Shown here one piece after another: positions 9,109 to 18,172 of a DNA stretch of 38,553 bases. The stretch lies in assembly GCA_016200145.1 (NCBI GenBank), contig JACQFH010000319.1:1-38553 (forward strand), read 5' to 3'. The position numbers and the translations under genes were made by a program. Source of the DNA: Planctomycetia bacterium (GTDB lineage: Bacteria > Planctomycetota > Planctomycetia > Planctomycetales > Planctomycetaceae). The first letter of the stretch is position 1. Each line of letters starts with the position of its first letter. The notes under the pieces are model-generated. The model searched no databases, was not told the DNA's origin, and was given only the letters and a program-made list of their open reading frames with translations.

Positions 9109-9717
9109 TTACATCGCCTCCGGCGGATCGGCCAGGGCTTCCCGCAGTCGCCGGAAGACGCGCGATCGGGCTTTGCGGACCGCGGTGGATGTCATTCCCA
9201 GAGCGGCCGCGACGTCTGCGGTTGATTGGTCTTCGACGGCAGAGCGCCAGAAGGCCTGCCAGGTGCGCTCTTCGAATTCGAGTCGAATGAGATCGAGCGC
9301 CCGGCGCAGCACGGCCCCTCGGGACTCGCGCGAATCGTCGTCCGACATAGGGTCGGTGGCGACCGGGATTTCATTGAGCAGGTCATGATGTTCCGAGCCG
9401 CCGACGGCGACTGGTTCGCCGGCGCGCCGGCGGTTCAGGTCATGGACCTTATTGCGCGTAATCACGCGCAGCCAGCCGCGAAACGTGTCCCCCGGCCGAT
9501 CGCGCCGGAAGTCGCCAATCGAGATGGCGACCGAGCGAAACACCTCCTGAACGACGTCGGCCGCGTCTTCGCTTTGCAGCCCCGCTCGCGCGCACCACGA
9601 ATACACCAGGGGCGCATACAAGCGCACGAGCTGCCGCCAGGCTTCGACATCTTTGAAGCGAACCCGGTCGAGCAGGCTCGAAGAAGTCGAATCAAACGTC
9701 TCCGGCGATTGTGACAT
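9109..9717 (-). CDS. ECF-type RNA polymerase sigma factor
   Basis: The 202-residue protein has the two-domain layout of ECF sigma-70 factors. Region 2 spans about 20-95, with the core-binding segment DAADVVQEVFRSV and the -10 recognition segment TFRGWLRVITRNKVHDLNRR. Region 4 spans about 140-195, with a helix-turn-helix in STADVAAALGMTSTAVRKARSRVFRRLREAL. Region 3 is absent, as expected. The start MSQSPETFDS is typical for planctomycete members. It lies on the same strand as, and 376 bp upstream of, the zinc-finger kinase. Sigma factors paired with Ser/Thr kinases are known in Planctomycetota, so the kinase's N-terminal zinc finger may hold this sigma factor. That partnership is inferred from adjacency and domain content. 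Confidence 0.93.
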   Translation of the reverse strand: MSQSPETFDSTSSSLLDRVRFKDVEAWRQLVRLYAPLVYSWCARAGLQSEDAADVVQEVFRSVAISIGDFRRDRPGDTFRGWLRVITRNKVHDLNRRRAGEPVAVGGSEHHDLLNEIPVATDPMSDDDSRESRGAVLRRALDLIRLEFEERTWQAFWRSAVEDQSTADVAAALGMTSTAVRKARSRVFRRLREALADPPEAM

Positions 9718-9809
9718 CGATCAACCGGCCCAGCCTCGATGTGGAAATTCCCTTCCGCCAGGAATCAGCGGATTTCATTCTGCCCCAATCGATGCCGCGG
9801 CACAATCGT

Positions 9810-9943
9810 TGGAGTTCAGGCTTCAGCCTGCGCTCTTGCCGGGTCGAGAGCACGATTGCAGCCGTGGGGAGTCGATGCTGCGCACCACGGATGCAATTGT
9901 GTGATCGGTTTCCAGTTGCGCAGACTGAAGCCTGAACTCCAAC
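9810..9943. repeat. Repeat A, copy 2, adjoining the hydrolase stop codon
   Basis: The arms at 9810-9833 and 9918-9941 are inverted repeats with one mismatch in 24. The sequence CTCTTGCCGGGTCGA follows the left arm as in copy 1. The right end lies one base from the CTA that is the TAG stop (minus strand) of the hydrolase gene, so the element forms its immediate 3' end. The rest of the gap to the sigma gene (9718-9809) shows nothing else clear. Confidence 0.85.
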
Positions 9944-9944
9944 G

Positions 9945-11270
9945 CTACTCCGTCGCCGTCCGCTTTTCTTCGGGAGCGGCGTGGGGGCTGGCCGGCGGAG
10001 TCACCGAAACCGGGGTCGGCACGGGCGTAATGGCCGGCGCCGCGCCGGCGGGGTGCGGGTCTTCCTGAAAGTAGACGTACGGGAGCATCGCGGTGGCCAG
10101 CTCGGGCCGCTGATGGAAATCAGAAAATGAATGGTGCCAGGTCGTGAACTCGGCCGAGTTCAATTCGACGACTTTCGCGCCCAAGGGCCCCAGCGCCAGG
10201 CGGTCGTCCTGCCCCAGGCCGTCTTTACCAAGGGCCCGTTCACCGGACCACTTCCGGGCTGGGTACATCGTGAGCCACGAGTCGCGCGAGTTCCGCATCA
10301 GCAAGACGCGCTCGGGGACCACCAGCGCCTGGCCGTAACGCTGGCCCGGGTTCAGCCAGTCGTAGTCGATCGCGGCGGCGATCAGCACGGCCCGCAGGCG
10401 CGGCGGACAGGTGCATCCGACAGGCAGCACCAGGCCTTCTTCGAGTGCGCCCCCGCCCAGAAGATGCAACGCCGCAACGGCCGCCCGCGCTCCGTGGCTG
10501 TGCCCCACGATGCACACCTGCTGCGTCGGCGGCAATTGTGTCGCCAATTTCGCCAGGTACACGCCGTGTGCTCCGCTGCGCCGACCCAGAATGGCAATCT
10601 CTACCGGCAGCAGTATGGGCATGTTGCCGTCGCTCGGCCACGTGAAGAACACCACCTGCAACGGGTTGCCACGGTTCGCGCAGCGCAGCCAGTGGTGAAT
10701 CTTCCGGCTTTCGGCGACGACGTCGCGCCAGCGGTTGTAGCTGCCGTGCACCACGAAGCACACCGGCCGGTCGGGCCGGACCGACGCCAGAAACGCCTGG
10801 CCCGGCTCGCGCACCAGGTTTTGCTCCGACGTGCGATGGAAGAACGACAGGCAACTGCACGCATCCGCCGGCACGGTGGCACCGTCGCAGCCGCGGCTGC
10901 TGACGATCCAGTAGTCGCAGTCGCAGTCTCCGTGGCCAACCGGGATTACGGCCTGAGCCGCGGGCACGGTCGGGGTCGCGGGCGAAACGACGACCGTCTT
11001 CGGAGTATTCGACTCGACGCTCGAAGACGGGCCGTCGCTGGAGGCGGTCGACGCTGGCGCGGCCGCCGTTTTCGTCGCCGGCGCGGGTTCCCCTTTCGCG
11101 GCGGCCGGGCGGGGCTGCGCCTGCAATTTCCACTTGCCTGTCGGTTTCCAGCTCCGGTGTAAGCTCGCCTGCGGTTTTTCGGCCGGTTTCGCTGCTGAGG
11201 CCGGCGGGTCTTGTGCGCAGACCGTCATCGCGTGCACGGCAAGTGCAATCGCGACGATCGGGATGCGCAT
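9945..11270 (-). CDS. Secreted alpha/beta hydrolase
   Basis: The 441-residue protein begins with a signal peptide (MRIPIVAIALAVHAMTVCAQ, about 1-20). A low-complexity Ala/Pro/Lys linker (about 21-110) follows, then a short cysteine-rich patch (DCDCDYW at 115-121, then C128, C138, C140). The alpha/beta-hydrolase domain spans about 165-410. It has the oxyanion-side VVHGSYNRW near 173 and the nucleophile elbow GHSHGA with S258, as in the DUF900-like/serine-esterase group. A conserved FTTWHHSFSDFH near the C terminus is a candidate for the catalytic histidine region. The tail is Pro/Thr-rich. I chose ATG 11270 because it starts the signal peptide; the extension to 11342 is unlike coding sequence. 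Substrate unknown; an exported esterase or lipase is the best reading. Confidence 0.8.
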   Translation of the reverse strand: MRIPIVAIALAVHAMTVCAQDPPASAAKPAEKPQASLHRSWKPTGKWKLQAQPRPAAAKGEPAPATKTAAAPASTASSDGPSSSVESNTPKTVVVSPATPTVPAAQAVIPVGHGDCDCDYWIVSSRGCDGATVPADACSCLSFFHRTSEQNLVREPGQAFLASVRPDRPVCFVVHGSYNRWRDVVAESRKIHHWLRCANRGNPLQVVFFTWPSDGNMPILLPVEIAILGRRSGAHGVYLAKLATQLPPTQQVCIVGHSHGARAAVAALHLLGGGALEEGLVLPVGCTCPPRLRAVLIAAAIDYDWLNPGQRYGQALVVPERVLLMRNSRDSWLTMYPARKWSGERALGKDGLGQDDRLALGPLGAKVVELNSAEFTTWHHSFSDFHQRPELATAMLPYVYFQEDPHPAGAAPAITPVPTPVSVTPPASPHAAPEEKRTATE

Positions 11271-11795
11271 CAGTTTCGACAAGTCAATCGCACCGATCCG
11301 GGAGGCAGGGGCGGCCGCGGCAGGGATTTCCGGGCGACACAACCACGCAGGGCCCGAACTCGAAGAACCCTAGCACACGAGACAATCGGGGAAAGGCCCG
11401 CGGCGTCTTTGGTCGCGACAAACGGCGAATCTCTGCACCTGTCGTGACGGACTGTGTCGCCACAGAAACCTTGCCGCCTGGCAAAACTTTGCCGCGCAGA
11501 AAAACCCTGCCGGTTCTGTCATGCGGATGATCGACCTGGACTGCCGACCGGAGCAAAATTGCAAACGGATGTCCACAATCGGACGGAACGAGAATGCGGC
11601 CACGGATGAAACACGGATCGAACACGGATACGGACGGCCTGTCGTTGATGCGTGTTTCATCTGTGGAAATCTGTGAAATCTGCGGATCGAGTTTTCGTCA
11701 GGCTCCCGACGATTTTCGAATCCGTGTTTCATCCGTGTTTCATCCGTGGCTAAACTGATTTCTTCCGGCCGCATTCGATCCGACCGACAAAGCTT
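11271..11795. other. Intergenic region with short word-like repeats
   Basis: No gene is supported in these 525 bp, which separate divergent genes and should hold both promoters. At 11464-11517 there are three imperfect tandem 18-bp units built on CCTTGCCGC/CTTTGCCGC/CCCTGCCGG. At about 11592-11755 the words CCACGGATGAAACACGG, GTGTTTCATC and AATCTGTGAAATCTGCGGA occur repeatedly in both orientations. Similar wording is seen at 30957-30990. Reading frames across this stretch are translations of the repeats. Confidence 0.6.
11464..11517. repeat. Three imperfect tandem 18-bp repeats
   Basis: Units AGAAACCTTGCCGCCTGG, CAAAACTTTGCCGCGCAG and AAAAACCCTGCCGGTTCT follow each other without spacers. They lie in the divergent promoter region between the hydrolase and epmA. 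Confidence 0.5.
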
Positions 11796-12806
11796 ATGAC
11801 GTCCCCTGCACCCGATTATCGTCCCACGGCGTCGCTGGCCATGCTGCAATTGCGGGCGCGACTGCTGGCGAGTGCGCGGCGCTTTTTCGATTTGCGTGGA
11901 TATTTCGAGGTCGATACGCCCCTGTTGTCGCACGACCGGGTTGTCGATCCGCATCTTGAGCCGTTCCGCGTCGAACAGGGTTCCACAGCGCTGTATTTAC
12001 AGACGTCTCCTGAATTCGGGATGAAGCGGTTGCTGACGGCGGGCGCTCAGGCGATCTACCAGATCGGCCACGTGTTTCGCGCTGGCGAATCGGGTCGGCT
12101 GCACAATCCCGAATTCACGATGATCGAGTGGTATCGCGCAGGAGACACGCATCTCGATCAGATGCAGGTCGTCGAAGACCTGGTCGTCGAGTTGTTCAAG
12201 TCCGCGGCCGGGGAGCCCTGGACCGGCGCGGCGACACGTCAGCCGCAGGCCCCTTTCGTGCGAACGACGTATCGTGAGGCGTTCCAAAAACATTCCGGCT
12301 GCGACATCAACTCGCTCGACGGCGCCGGCCTGGCCGCGCTGGCCCGGTCGAAAAGCGTTTCGTCCCCGGCGAGCCTCGACACGAGCGACCGCGATGGGTG
12401 GCTCAATCTGCTGCTGGCGGAACTGGTCGAGCCGCACCTCGGTCGCAAGCGGCCCGAGTTTCTGATCGACTATCCCGCGTCGCAGGCGGCCATCGCCCGG
12501 ATTCGCAACGACGATCCACCGGTCGCCGAGCGGTTCGAGCTGTACCAGGGCGGGATTGAACTCTGCAACGGCTATCGCGAGCTGACCGATGCCACGGAGC
12601 TGCGGCGGCGGATGGCAGCCGAATCGCGCCGCCTGGCGGCCGCCGGTCAGCCGCCCCTGGCGATGACGAGCCGGCTGCTGCAGGCGATGGAGGCGGGCCT
12701 GCCGCCGTGCGCCGGGGTCGCGCTGGGCTTCGACCGCCTGCTGGTGCTGGCCGCCGGGGCCGGTTCGCTCGACGAAGTCATCCCGTTTCCGTTTTCGCGC
12801 GCGTGA
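11796..12806 (+). CDS. epmA: Elongation factor P--(R)-beta-lysine ligase EpmA
   Basis: This 336-residue protein is a stand-alone class II lysyl-tRNA-synthetase-like enzyme without the anticodon-binding domain. EpmA ligates (R)-beta-lysine to a conserved lysine of elongation factor P, which helps ribosomes through proline stretches. Class II motifs are visible: motif 1 in FFDLRGYFEVDTPLLS (about 29-44), motif 2 in FRAGESGRLHNPEFTMIEWY (about 94-113) and motif 3 in GVALGFDRLLVLAAG near 310. The amino-acid pocket segment ELCNGYRELTD (about 250-260) matches the family. Length is close to E. coli EpmA (325). Neither efp nor the aminomutase epmB is in the window, so the partners must be elsewhere. 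A full lysS is unlikely because there is no N-terminal OB-fold. Confidence 0.93.
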   Translation: MTSPAPDYRPTASLAMLQLRARLLASARRFFDLRGYFEVDTPLLSHDRVVDPHLEPFRVEQGSTALYLQTSPEFGMKRLLTAGAQAIYQIGHVFRAGESGRLHNPEFTMIEWYRAGDTHLDQMQVVEDLVVELFKSAAGEPWTGAATRQPQAPFVRTTYREAFQKHSGCDINSLDGAGLAALARSKSVSSPASLDTSDRDGWLNLLLAELVEPHLGRKRPEFLIDYPASQAAIARIRNDDPPVAERFELYQGGIELCNGYRELTDATELRRRMAAESRRLAAAGQPPLAMTSRLLQAMEAGLPPCAGVALGFDRLLVLAAGAGSLDEVIPFPFSRA

Positions 12807-12927
12807 TATCGGACTCGGCAGGACGCCTGAATGCTTGAGATCGAACCCGCCTCGACCGGCACGAACGGCCAGGCAATTGCGTCGCGCTCGGCAAGCCTTC
12901 CGGTGGATTCCCCCAGGAGAAACCCGC

Positions 12928-14049
12928 ATGCCTGAAACCCAGCTCACACACAAAGGTCCCTGGACGCACCGGTTTCTGGTGCACTTGTTTACCGTTGTTC
13001 TGACGGTGCTCGTCTACTGGCTGCTGGGATTTATCGTCGACGACATCGGGAGCTGGCCCGGCCCGCAATACACAGACGTCGAACAGCGGCTGCTCGACCA
13101 GACCCTGGTAGCCAAATCGCAGGAACTGCACACGACAATTGCCGATATCGAGCGCCGTGTCAGCAATCAAAAGTCCCGCCAAAGCATCCTCGGTGACAGC
13201 ACTGCCAGTTCACAGAAGACCATGAACCAGTTATTGGAGATCCAGCGGCTGGCTTTGCAGAAAGATGTGACCCCAACGCCGGAGGAAGCGAAAGCTCTGG
13301 CTGACAGCGAAGAACTGTTTCTGTCGAATCAGAAACAGTACCAGTTGCTGAACGCTGAAATCGCCGATCTCAATGCCCAGTTGCAGGACGTCGAGCAGCA
13401 GCGCCGCGACCTCGACAAGACGCTGGAGGGTCAACGCGAGCCCATCCGGCGTGAATATGAGGCCCTGCTCCGGGTACACGACCTGAGGATGGCGGCGATC
13501 AAACTGGGGGCACTTGTTCCGCTGCTGGTCGTCGCCCTGATCCTGTTCCTGAAACGGCGCGGCAGCCTGTACGCACCGCTTGTCTACGCATTCGGCATCG
13601 CGCTGATGCTGAAAGTTGCTCTGGTGATGCACGAGTATTTCCCGTCGCGGTACTTCAAATACATTTTGATCGTGATTTGTCTGATCGTCGTCACACGGAT
13701 GCTCGTGTCCCTGTTGAGAATGATTGCCTTTCCGAAGCGAGACTGGCTGCTCAAGCAGTACCGCGAAGCGTACGAGGTATTTCTTTGTCCGGTCTGCGAC
13801 TACCCGATCCGCCGCGGCCCGCTGAAGTATCTGTTTTGGACACGGCGCACCATCAAGAAACTGCACGTTCCACACGATCCATCCCTCCCGGGGTCTGCCA
13901 GCGATGAATCCTACACGTGTCCGATGTGCGGGACGAAGCTCTTCGAAGAATGTCCCTCGTGCCACGCCAACCGTCATTCGCTGTTGCCGGCCTGTGAGAA
14001 GTGCGGCGCCGAAAAAGTCGTGGCCCCCAGTCAGGTCGTTCGGCACTGA
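12928..14049 (+). CDS. Coiled-coil membrane protein with four CxxC knuckles
   Basis: I do not recognise the family of this 373-residue protein. It has a transmembrane helix about 13-35 and a long, probably extracytoplasmic, polar helical stretch about 50-185, rich in Gln, Glu and Leu and likely coiled coil. Three further hydrophobic segments follow at about 192-208, 214-233 and 243-263. A cytoplasmic tail carries CPVC (287-290), CPMC (331-334), CPSC (342-345) and CEKC (356-359), consistent with two zinc-ribbon sites. AGGAGA at 12915-12920, seven bases before ATG 12928, decides the start; a longer frame from 12835 has no such support. It follows epmA by 121 bp on the same strand. A membrane-anchored zinc-ribbon adaptor is possible, but no function can be claimed. 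Confidence 0.8.
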   Translation: MPETQLTHKGPWTHRFLVHLFTVVLTVLVYWLLGFIVDDIGSWPGPQYTDVEQRLLDQTLVAKSQELHTTIADIERRVSNQKSRQSILGDSTASSQKTMNQLLEIQRLALQKDVTPTPEEAKALADSEELFLSNQKQYQLLNAEIADLNAQLQDVEQQRRDLDKTLEGQREPIRREYEALLRVHDLRMAAIKLGALVPLLVVALILFLKRRGSLYAPLVYAFGIALMLKVALVMHEYFPSRYFKYILIVICLIVVTRMLVSLLRMIAFPKRDWLLKQYREAYEVFLCPVCDYPIRRGPLKYLFWTRRTIKKLHVPHDPSLPGSASDESYTCPMCGTKLFEECPSCHANRHSLLPACEKCGAEKVVAPSQVVRH

Positions 14050-14219
14050 ACCACCCGGTCTTCGACTGTCGGCTTGGTCTCACGTGCGGCGTGCTTAGTG
14101 CGTCAGGCTGAAATCTCGGGTAGAATCGGCCCGCACGCCGGGGAGATTCGGGTGGTCCAGTTGGCTCCCCGAAATCCAACAAGACCACCGGCAGGCCTGT
14201 ACGACTCTGGGCCACGCGG

Positions 14220-17200
14220 ATGCCCGTCCCCCTCGAACAATTCGTCAAACAGCTTCAAGACAGTGGGATCCTCGCCGGCGAGACCCTGCGGGACTTTCTA
14301 CCCCCAAAGAGCGACCCCCAGGATGCCGAAGGGCTGCTCCGCGATCTGCTCGAACACGAGAAGCTGACCAGGTTCCAGGCCGAGCAGGTCTGGCAGGGAC
14401 AGGGGAAGTCGCTTGTTCTCGATAATTACCTGCTGCTCGAAAAAATTGGCGCAGGGGGCATGGGCATTGTTTTCAAGGCCCGTCACCGCCGCATCAATCG
14501 CGTCGTGGCGATCAAGGTGCTGCCCGCCAACGTCATGAAGACGCCGGCAATTGTCGCCCGCTTCGAGCGGGAGGTGCAGGCCGTCGCCCGCATCAGCCAT
14601 CCCAACATCGTCGCAGCCTTCGACGCCGGCCGCGCGGACGGGGTGCATTTCCTGGTCATGGAGTACGTCGCGGGGAGCGACCTGGCCGTCACGGTCAAGA
14701 AGCATGGGCCACTGCCGGTCGAGACAGCGTTGAACTACATCCTGCAAACGGCACGCGGACTGGAATCTGCTCACCGGCACGGGATCGTGCATCGCGACAT
14801 CAAACCGGCCAATCTGCTGCTGGACCAGGCGGGAACGGTCAAGATCCTGGACATGGGCCTTGCCCGGTTGAGTACGGAGGGCGAGTCGGGACAGCCGGCC
14901 GATTTGACGAACACCGGGAACGTGATGGGGACGGTCGATTACATGTCGCCCGAGCAGGCCCTGGATACGAAATCGGCCGACGCGCGGGCCGACATCTACA
15001 GTCTGGGGTGCACGCTGTACTACTTGCTGACCGGGAAGGCGACGTATGACGGCGATACATTGATGAAAAAGCTGCTGGCCCACCGTGAGCATCCCATTCC
15101 CTCGCTGCGGACCCAGCGCCCGGAAGTGTCGGATCAGGTCGAAGCCGTCTTTTTCAGGATGGTGGCGAAGAACGTGGAGGACCGCTACCAGACGATGGCC
15201 GAAGTGATCGCCGATCTGGAAGCGTGCGGCGGCCGGCACCAGGGGCCATTCGGTGGGTCGCCGTCATCGGGATTAGCGACCCATGCCGGCGTGTCGACAT
15301 TTTTGCAGGAGATCGGCGCGGCGACGCCCAAGGCGTCACAGCCGAACAAACCGGCGTCCCGGTTCGGCAAACGGCAGAACGCGGTGTGGATCGGCGGCGG
15401 CGCAGCGCTGGTCGTTCTGGCTGTCATGATTATCACGCTCAGCAGGAACGACAAAAGTGTCCCACTCGCCAAATCCGCCGGCAGGAATTCGATCTCCGCG
15501 AAGCCGGCGGATGACAAGGCGACTGCGGGCCTGGCGAACGAGGTCGTCGAAACGTGGCGGACACCGGCTTTCGAGAAATGGATGAAAGGCGTGGCAGCCC
15601 TGCCAGCCGGGGAACAAGTCACCGCCGTCGCCAGTAAATTGAAAGAACTCAATCCTGGTTTTGATGGAAAACTCACACACGCGGGTGGCGTCTGGGATGT
15701 CAGGGACTTGAAGATCGTCACCGACAATATTTCGGACATTTCTCCGGTTCGGGCGTTGGCGCGATTGAAAACGTTTACGTGTACTGGCAGCGGACCGGCC
15801 AAGGGAATACTCGCGGATCTGTCGCCGTTGAAAGGGATGCCTCTGGCGTCCTTGAGCTGCGTCTACTCGCAAGTATCCGACCTTTCGCCGCTGAAAGGCA
15901 TGCCTCTGACAGAGCTGGAAATCTGGGCATCGCCGGTTTCCGACTGGTCACCGCTGACAGAGCTGCCTCTGACTTCGTTCAACTGCGGCGGCTCGCCAAT
16001 AACCGATTTGTCGTTCTTGCAGGGGATGCCGTTGACGTTCCTGAATTGCTGCCAGACACGGTTATCCGACCTCTCTCCCATCCGTGGGATGAACTTGACG
16101 GAACTCGTCGCCCATAGCACGCAGGTGTCAGACCTTGCGCCGCTGAAAGGCATGAATCTCACGAACCTGAACATTTCAAATACGCCGGTTTCCGACTTGT
16201 CGCCATTGCAAGGAATGCCCCTGACAATCGTGCACGTTAACAACACGCCGGTTTCTGACCTGTCGCCGTTAAAGGAAATGCCGCTCAAGCACCTCAAATG
16301 CGACTTCAACCTGCACCGCGATTCGGACATCCTCCGCTCGATCAAGACCTTGGAAACGATCAACGACAAACCGGCGGCCGAGTTCTGGAAGAATGTTGAT
16401 GCCCAGCAGGCTGCGTTCGACACCTGGGCACGGGACGTCGCCGTGTTGTCGCCGGAAAAACAGGTCCAGGCGGTCGCTGGCAAATTGCGTGAATTGAATC
16501 CCGCATTCGACGGGGGAGTCGCACATCAGATCGAAGAGGGAACGGTGACCGGTTTGCAGTTCGTCACCGATCACGTGGCCGACATTTCACCGGTGAGAGC
16601 ATTGACGGGACTGAAGTCGCTGACATGCGACGGCTCGGCAAGTGGTGTCGGAAAACTCGCGAACCTCTCGCCGCTGAAGGGGATGCAAATCACAGCGTTC
16701 GCCTGCAATCACACGCGGGTTTCGGACCTGTCACCTCTGCGAGAATTACCCCTCACGGTTCTTTCCTGCAGCGGCACCAGAGTCACCGACCTGTCGCCGC
16801 TCGCGGGGATGCGACTGACGAGTCTCGACTGCGACCGCACGGCAATCGCCGATCTCTCGCCCCTGAAAGACCTGCGGCTCGAGAATCTGCGCGTTCAGGG
16901 GACGAACGTGACCGACCTGTCACCGCTTCAGGATCTGCCTCTCAAAGAACTGTGGTGCCGGTTCGATCCCGAGCGCGACCTGGCGATTCTCCGCTCGATC
17001 AAGACGCTGGAGCAGTTCAATGGCCAACCGGCGGCCAAGTTCCTGGATGACGCCGCGGCCCGGCAGGCCGCCTTCGCCGCGTGGATGCAGCAGGTCGCCG
17101 AGTTGCCCGCCGAAGAACAAGTGAAAGCCGTCGCAAAAAAGTTGCAGGAGCTCAATCCGGGTTTTGACGGGAAAGAAAAGCACGAAATTGTCGCCGGTAC

Positions 17201-17852
17201 GGTGATCCAATTGGATTTTCGCACCGATCATGTGACGGATATTTCACCGGTGAGAGCACTGGTTGGACTCAAAGTGCTGATTTGCAGCGGCAGCAAGGCC
17301 GGCGCAGGCCAACTCGCCGACCTGTCGCCCCTGCGCGGAATGGCCTTGGCGACCGTATTCTGCAATGACACACAGGTTGCCGACTTGTCGCCCCTGATCG
17401 GAATGCCGCTGACGAGCCTGCAATGTCAGCGCACGTCTGTGTCCGATCTGTTGCCGCTGACAGGTCTGTCCCTCGAGGACCTCGCTATCGCCCTTACGCC
17501 GGTCCGGGATCTGTCACCGCTGCGGGGAATGCCGTTGCAGACGCTCCAGTGCTTTGACACGCCAGTTTCCGACCTGTCCCCCCTGGCCGGAATGCCGCTG
17601 AGAATGCTGAATTTCGAGCGCACGAAAGTGTCCAGCATTTCGCCGTTGAAAGGGATGCCGTTAACCTCTCTCGCATTTTCCGGAACGTACGTTTCCGACT
17701 TGTCGCCGGTTAAGGGCATGCCCCTCACGATTCTGTGGTGCGACATCACGTCGAAACGCCACGTGGACGTGCTCCGCTCCCTCAAGTCCCTGGAAACGAT
17801 CAACGGCAAACCGGCGGCTGAATTCTGGAAGGTGATGGACATCGGCAAGTAG
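14220..17852 (+). CDS. Ser/Thr kinase with three tandem LRR sensor modules
   Basis: The 1,210-residue protein begins with a helical region ending in [20 protein letters not shown] (about 1-70), common in planctomycete kinases. The Hanks-type kinase (about 70-335) has GAGGMG, K99, [10 protein letters not shown] (H191-D193), DMG for DFG (D211) and SPEQA. A transmembrane helix lies at about 387-408. Outside the membrane there are three modules (about 451-732, 733-951 and 952-1210). Each starts with a cap, F-x2-W-x3-V-A-x-L-P-x2-E-Q-V-x-A-V-x2-K-L-x-E-L-N-P, then 21-residue leucine-rich repeats of the form [16 protein letters not shown], and ends in ILRSIKTLE-x-[IF]-N-x-[KQ]-P-A-A-[EK]-F. ATG 14220 follows GCGG exactly as in its paralogue at 31437. 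It probably senses a ligand or partner protein outside the cytoplasmic membrane and phosphorylates targets inside; neither is known. Confidence 0.92.
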   Translation: MPVPLEQFVKQLQDSGILAGETLRDFLPPKSDPQDAEGLLRDLLEHEKLTRFQAEQVWQGQGKSLVLDNYLLLEKIGAGGMGIVFKARHRRINRVVAIKVLPANVMKTPAIVARFEREVQAVARISHPNIVAAFDAGRADGVHFLVMEYVAGSDLAVTVKKHGPLPVETALNYILQTARGLESAHRHGIVHRDIKPANLLLDQAGTVKILDMGLARLSTEGESGQPADLTNTGNVMGTVDYMSPEQALDTKSADARADIYSLGCTLYYLLTGKATYDGDTLMKKLLAHREHPIPSLRTQRPEVSDQVEAVFFRMVAKNVEDRYQTMAEVIADLEACGGRHQGPFGGSPSSGLATHAGVSTFLQEIGAATPKASQPNKPASRFGKRQNAVWIGGGAALVVLAVMIITLSRNDKSVPLAKSAGRNSISAKPADDKATAGLANEVVETWRTPAFEKWMKGVAALPAGEQVTAVASKLKELNPGFDGKLTHAGGVWDVRDLKIVTDNISDISPVRALARLKTFTCTGSGPAKGILADLSPLKGMPLASLSCVYSQVSDLSPLKGMPLTELEIWASPVSDWSPLTELPLTSFNCGGSPITDLSFLQGMPLTFLNCCQTRLSDLSPIRGMNLTELVAHSTQVSDLAPLKGMNLTNLNISNTPVSDLSPLQGMPLTIVHVNNTPVSDLSPLKEMPLKHLKCDFNLHRDSDILRSIKTLETINDKPAAEFWKNVDAQQAAFDTWARDVAVLSPEKQVQAVAGKLRELNPAFDGGVAHQIEEGTVTGLQFVTDHVADISPVRALTGLKSLTCDGSASGVGKLANLSPLKGMQITAFACNHTRVSDLSPLRELPLTVLSCSGTRVTDLSPLAGMRLTSLDCDRTAIADLSPLKDLRLENLRVQGTNVTDLSPLQDLPLKELWCRFDPERDLAILRSIKTLEQFNGQPAAKFLDDAAARQAAFAAWMQQVAELPAEEQVKAVAKKLQELNPGFDGKEKHEIVAGTVIQLDFRTDHVTDISPVRALVGLKVLICSGSKAGAGQLADLSPLRGMALATVFCNDTQVADLSPLIGMPLTSLQCQRTSVSDLLPLTGLSLEDLAIALTPVRDLSPLRGMPLQTLQCFDTPVSDLSPLAGMPLRMLNFERTKVSSISPLKGMPLTSLAFSGTYVSDLSPVKGMPLTILWCDITSKRHVDVLRSLKSLETINGKPAAEFWKVMDIGK
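15570..17830 (+). repeat. Three coding module repeats of the LRR kinase
   Basis: Module starts are near 15570, 16416 and 17073, and lengths are roughly 840, 650 and 760 bp. Modules differ mainly in the number of internal 21-residue repeats (roughly eight, five and seven). The paralogue at 31437 has two such modules, near 32770 and 33640. Confidence 0.75.
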
Positions 17853-18172
17853 CAGGCACACGCCGTGTGCCGTCTGTCTTGCGTAGGGGGGACTTCAGTC
17901 CCCGCGTGACAGTTTTTCATGTGGACTGACGTCCACCCTACAAAATAAACAGCCTGCGACTATCGACGAAGTTGCCCCGGCCGCTGACGGGCGGCCGGGG
18001 CACTGCTCGCGCAATTTTCGTCCCTTCGCTCGTTCCCAGGCTCTGCCTGGGAACGCCGTGCCACAGAGGCTCTGCCTCGACCGATTGCGGCGACGCGAGG
18101 CAGAGCCTCCCGGCAGTGCGGTACCAGGCAGAGCCTGGGACCGAGGTAAAAGCGGCTCTGCTGCAGATCGAC
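17853..18172. other. Convergent intergenic region with five hairpins
   Basis: No gene is seen. In order there is GGCACACGCCGTGTGCC (about 17855-17871), two bases after the kinase TAG stop. A GGGGGACTTCAGTCCCC hairpin (about 17886-17902) and a GTGGACTGACGTCCAC hairpin (about 17921-17936) are flanked by GTAGG and CCTAC. A strong GCCCCGGCCGC stem lies at 17974-18001, and a CGTTCCCAGG/CCTGGGAACG stem at 18031-18055 is followed by further GCAGAGCC repeats to about 18150. These probably end transcription from both sides. Confidence 0.65.
17974..18001. terminator. Bidirectional terminator-like hairpin, GCCCCGGCCGC family
   Basis: A perfect 11-bp stem (GCCCCGGCCGC at 17974-17984, GCGGCCGGGGC at 17991-18001) closes a six-base loop between two converging genes. 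There is no T-tract, so intrinsic termination is not certain. The same stem recurs at 37014-37040. Confidence 0.5.

Noticed and set aside
8879-9388. 169-codon plus-strand frame
   Set aside because: It consists of repeat B plus the antisense of the sigma factor region 4.
11370-11954. 194-codon minus-strand frame and its neighbour at 11284-11625
   Set aside because: They translate the word-like repeats of the intergenic region and overlap the start of epmA. Such repeat-derived frames are often misannotated as hypothetical proteins.
15570-17830. Possible CRISPR or satellite array
   Set aside because: The periodicity is in codons of an LRR protein, units are 63 bp and degenerate, and there are no identical repeats with unique spacers.
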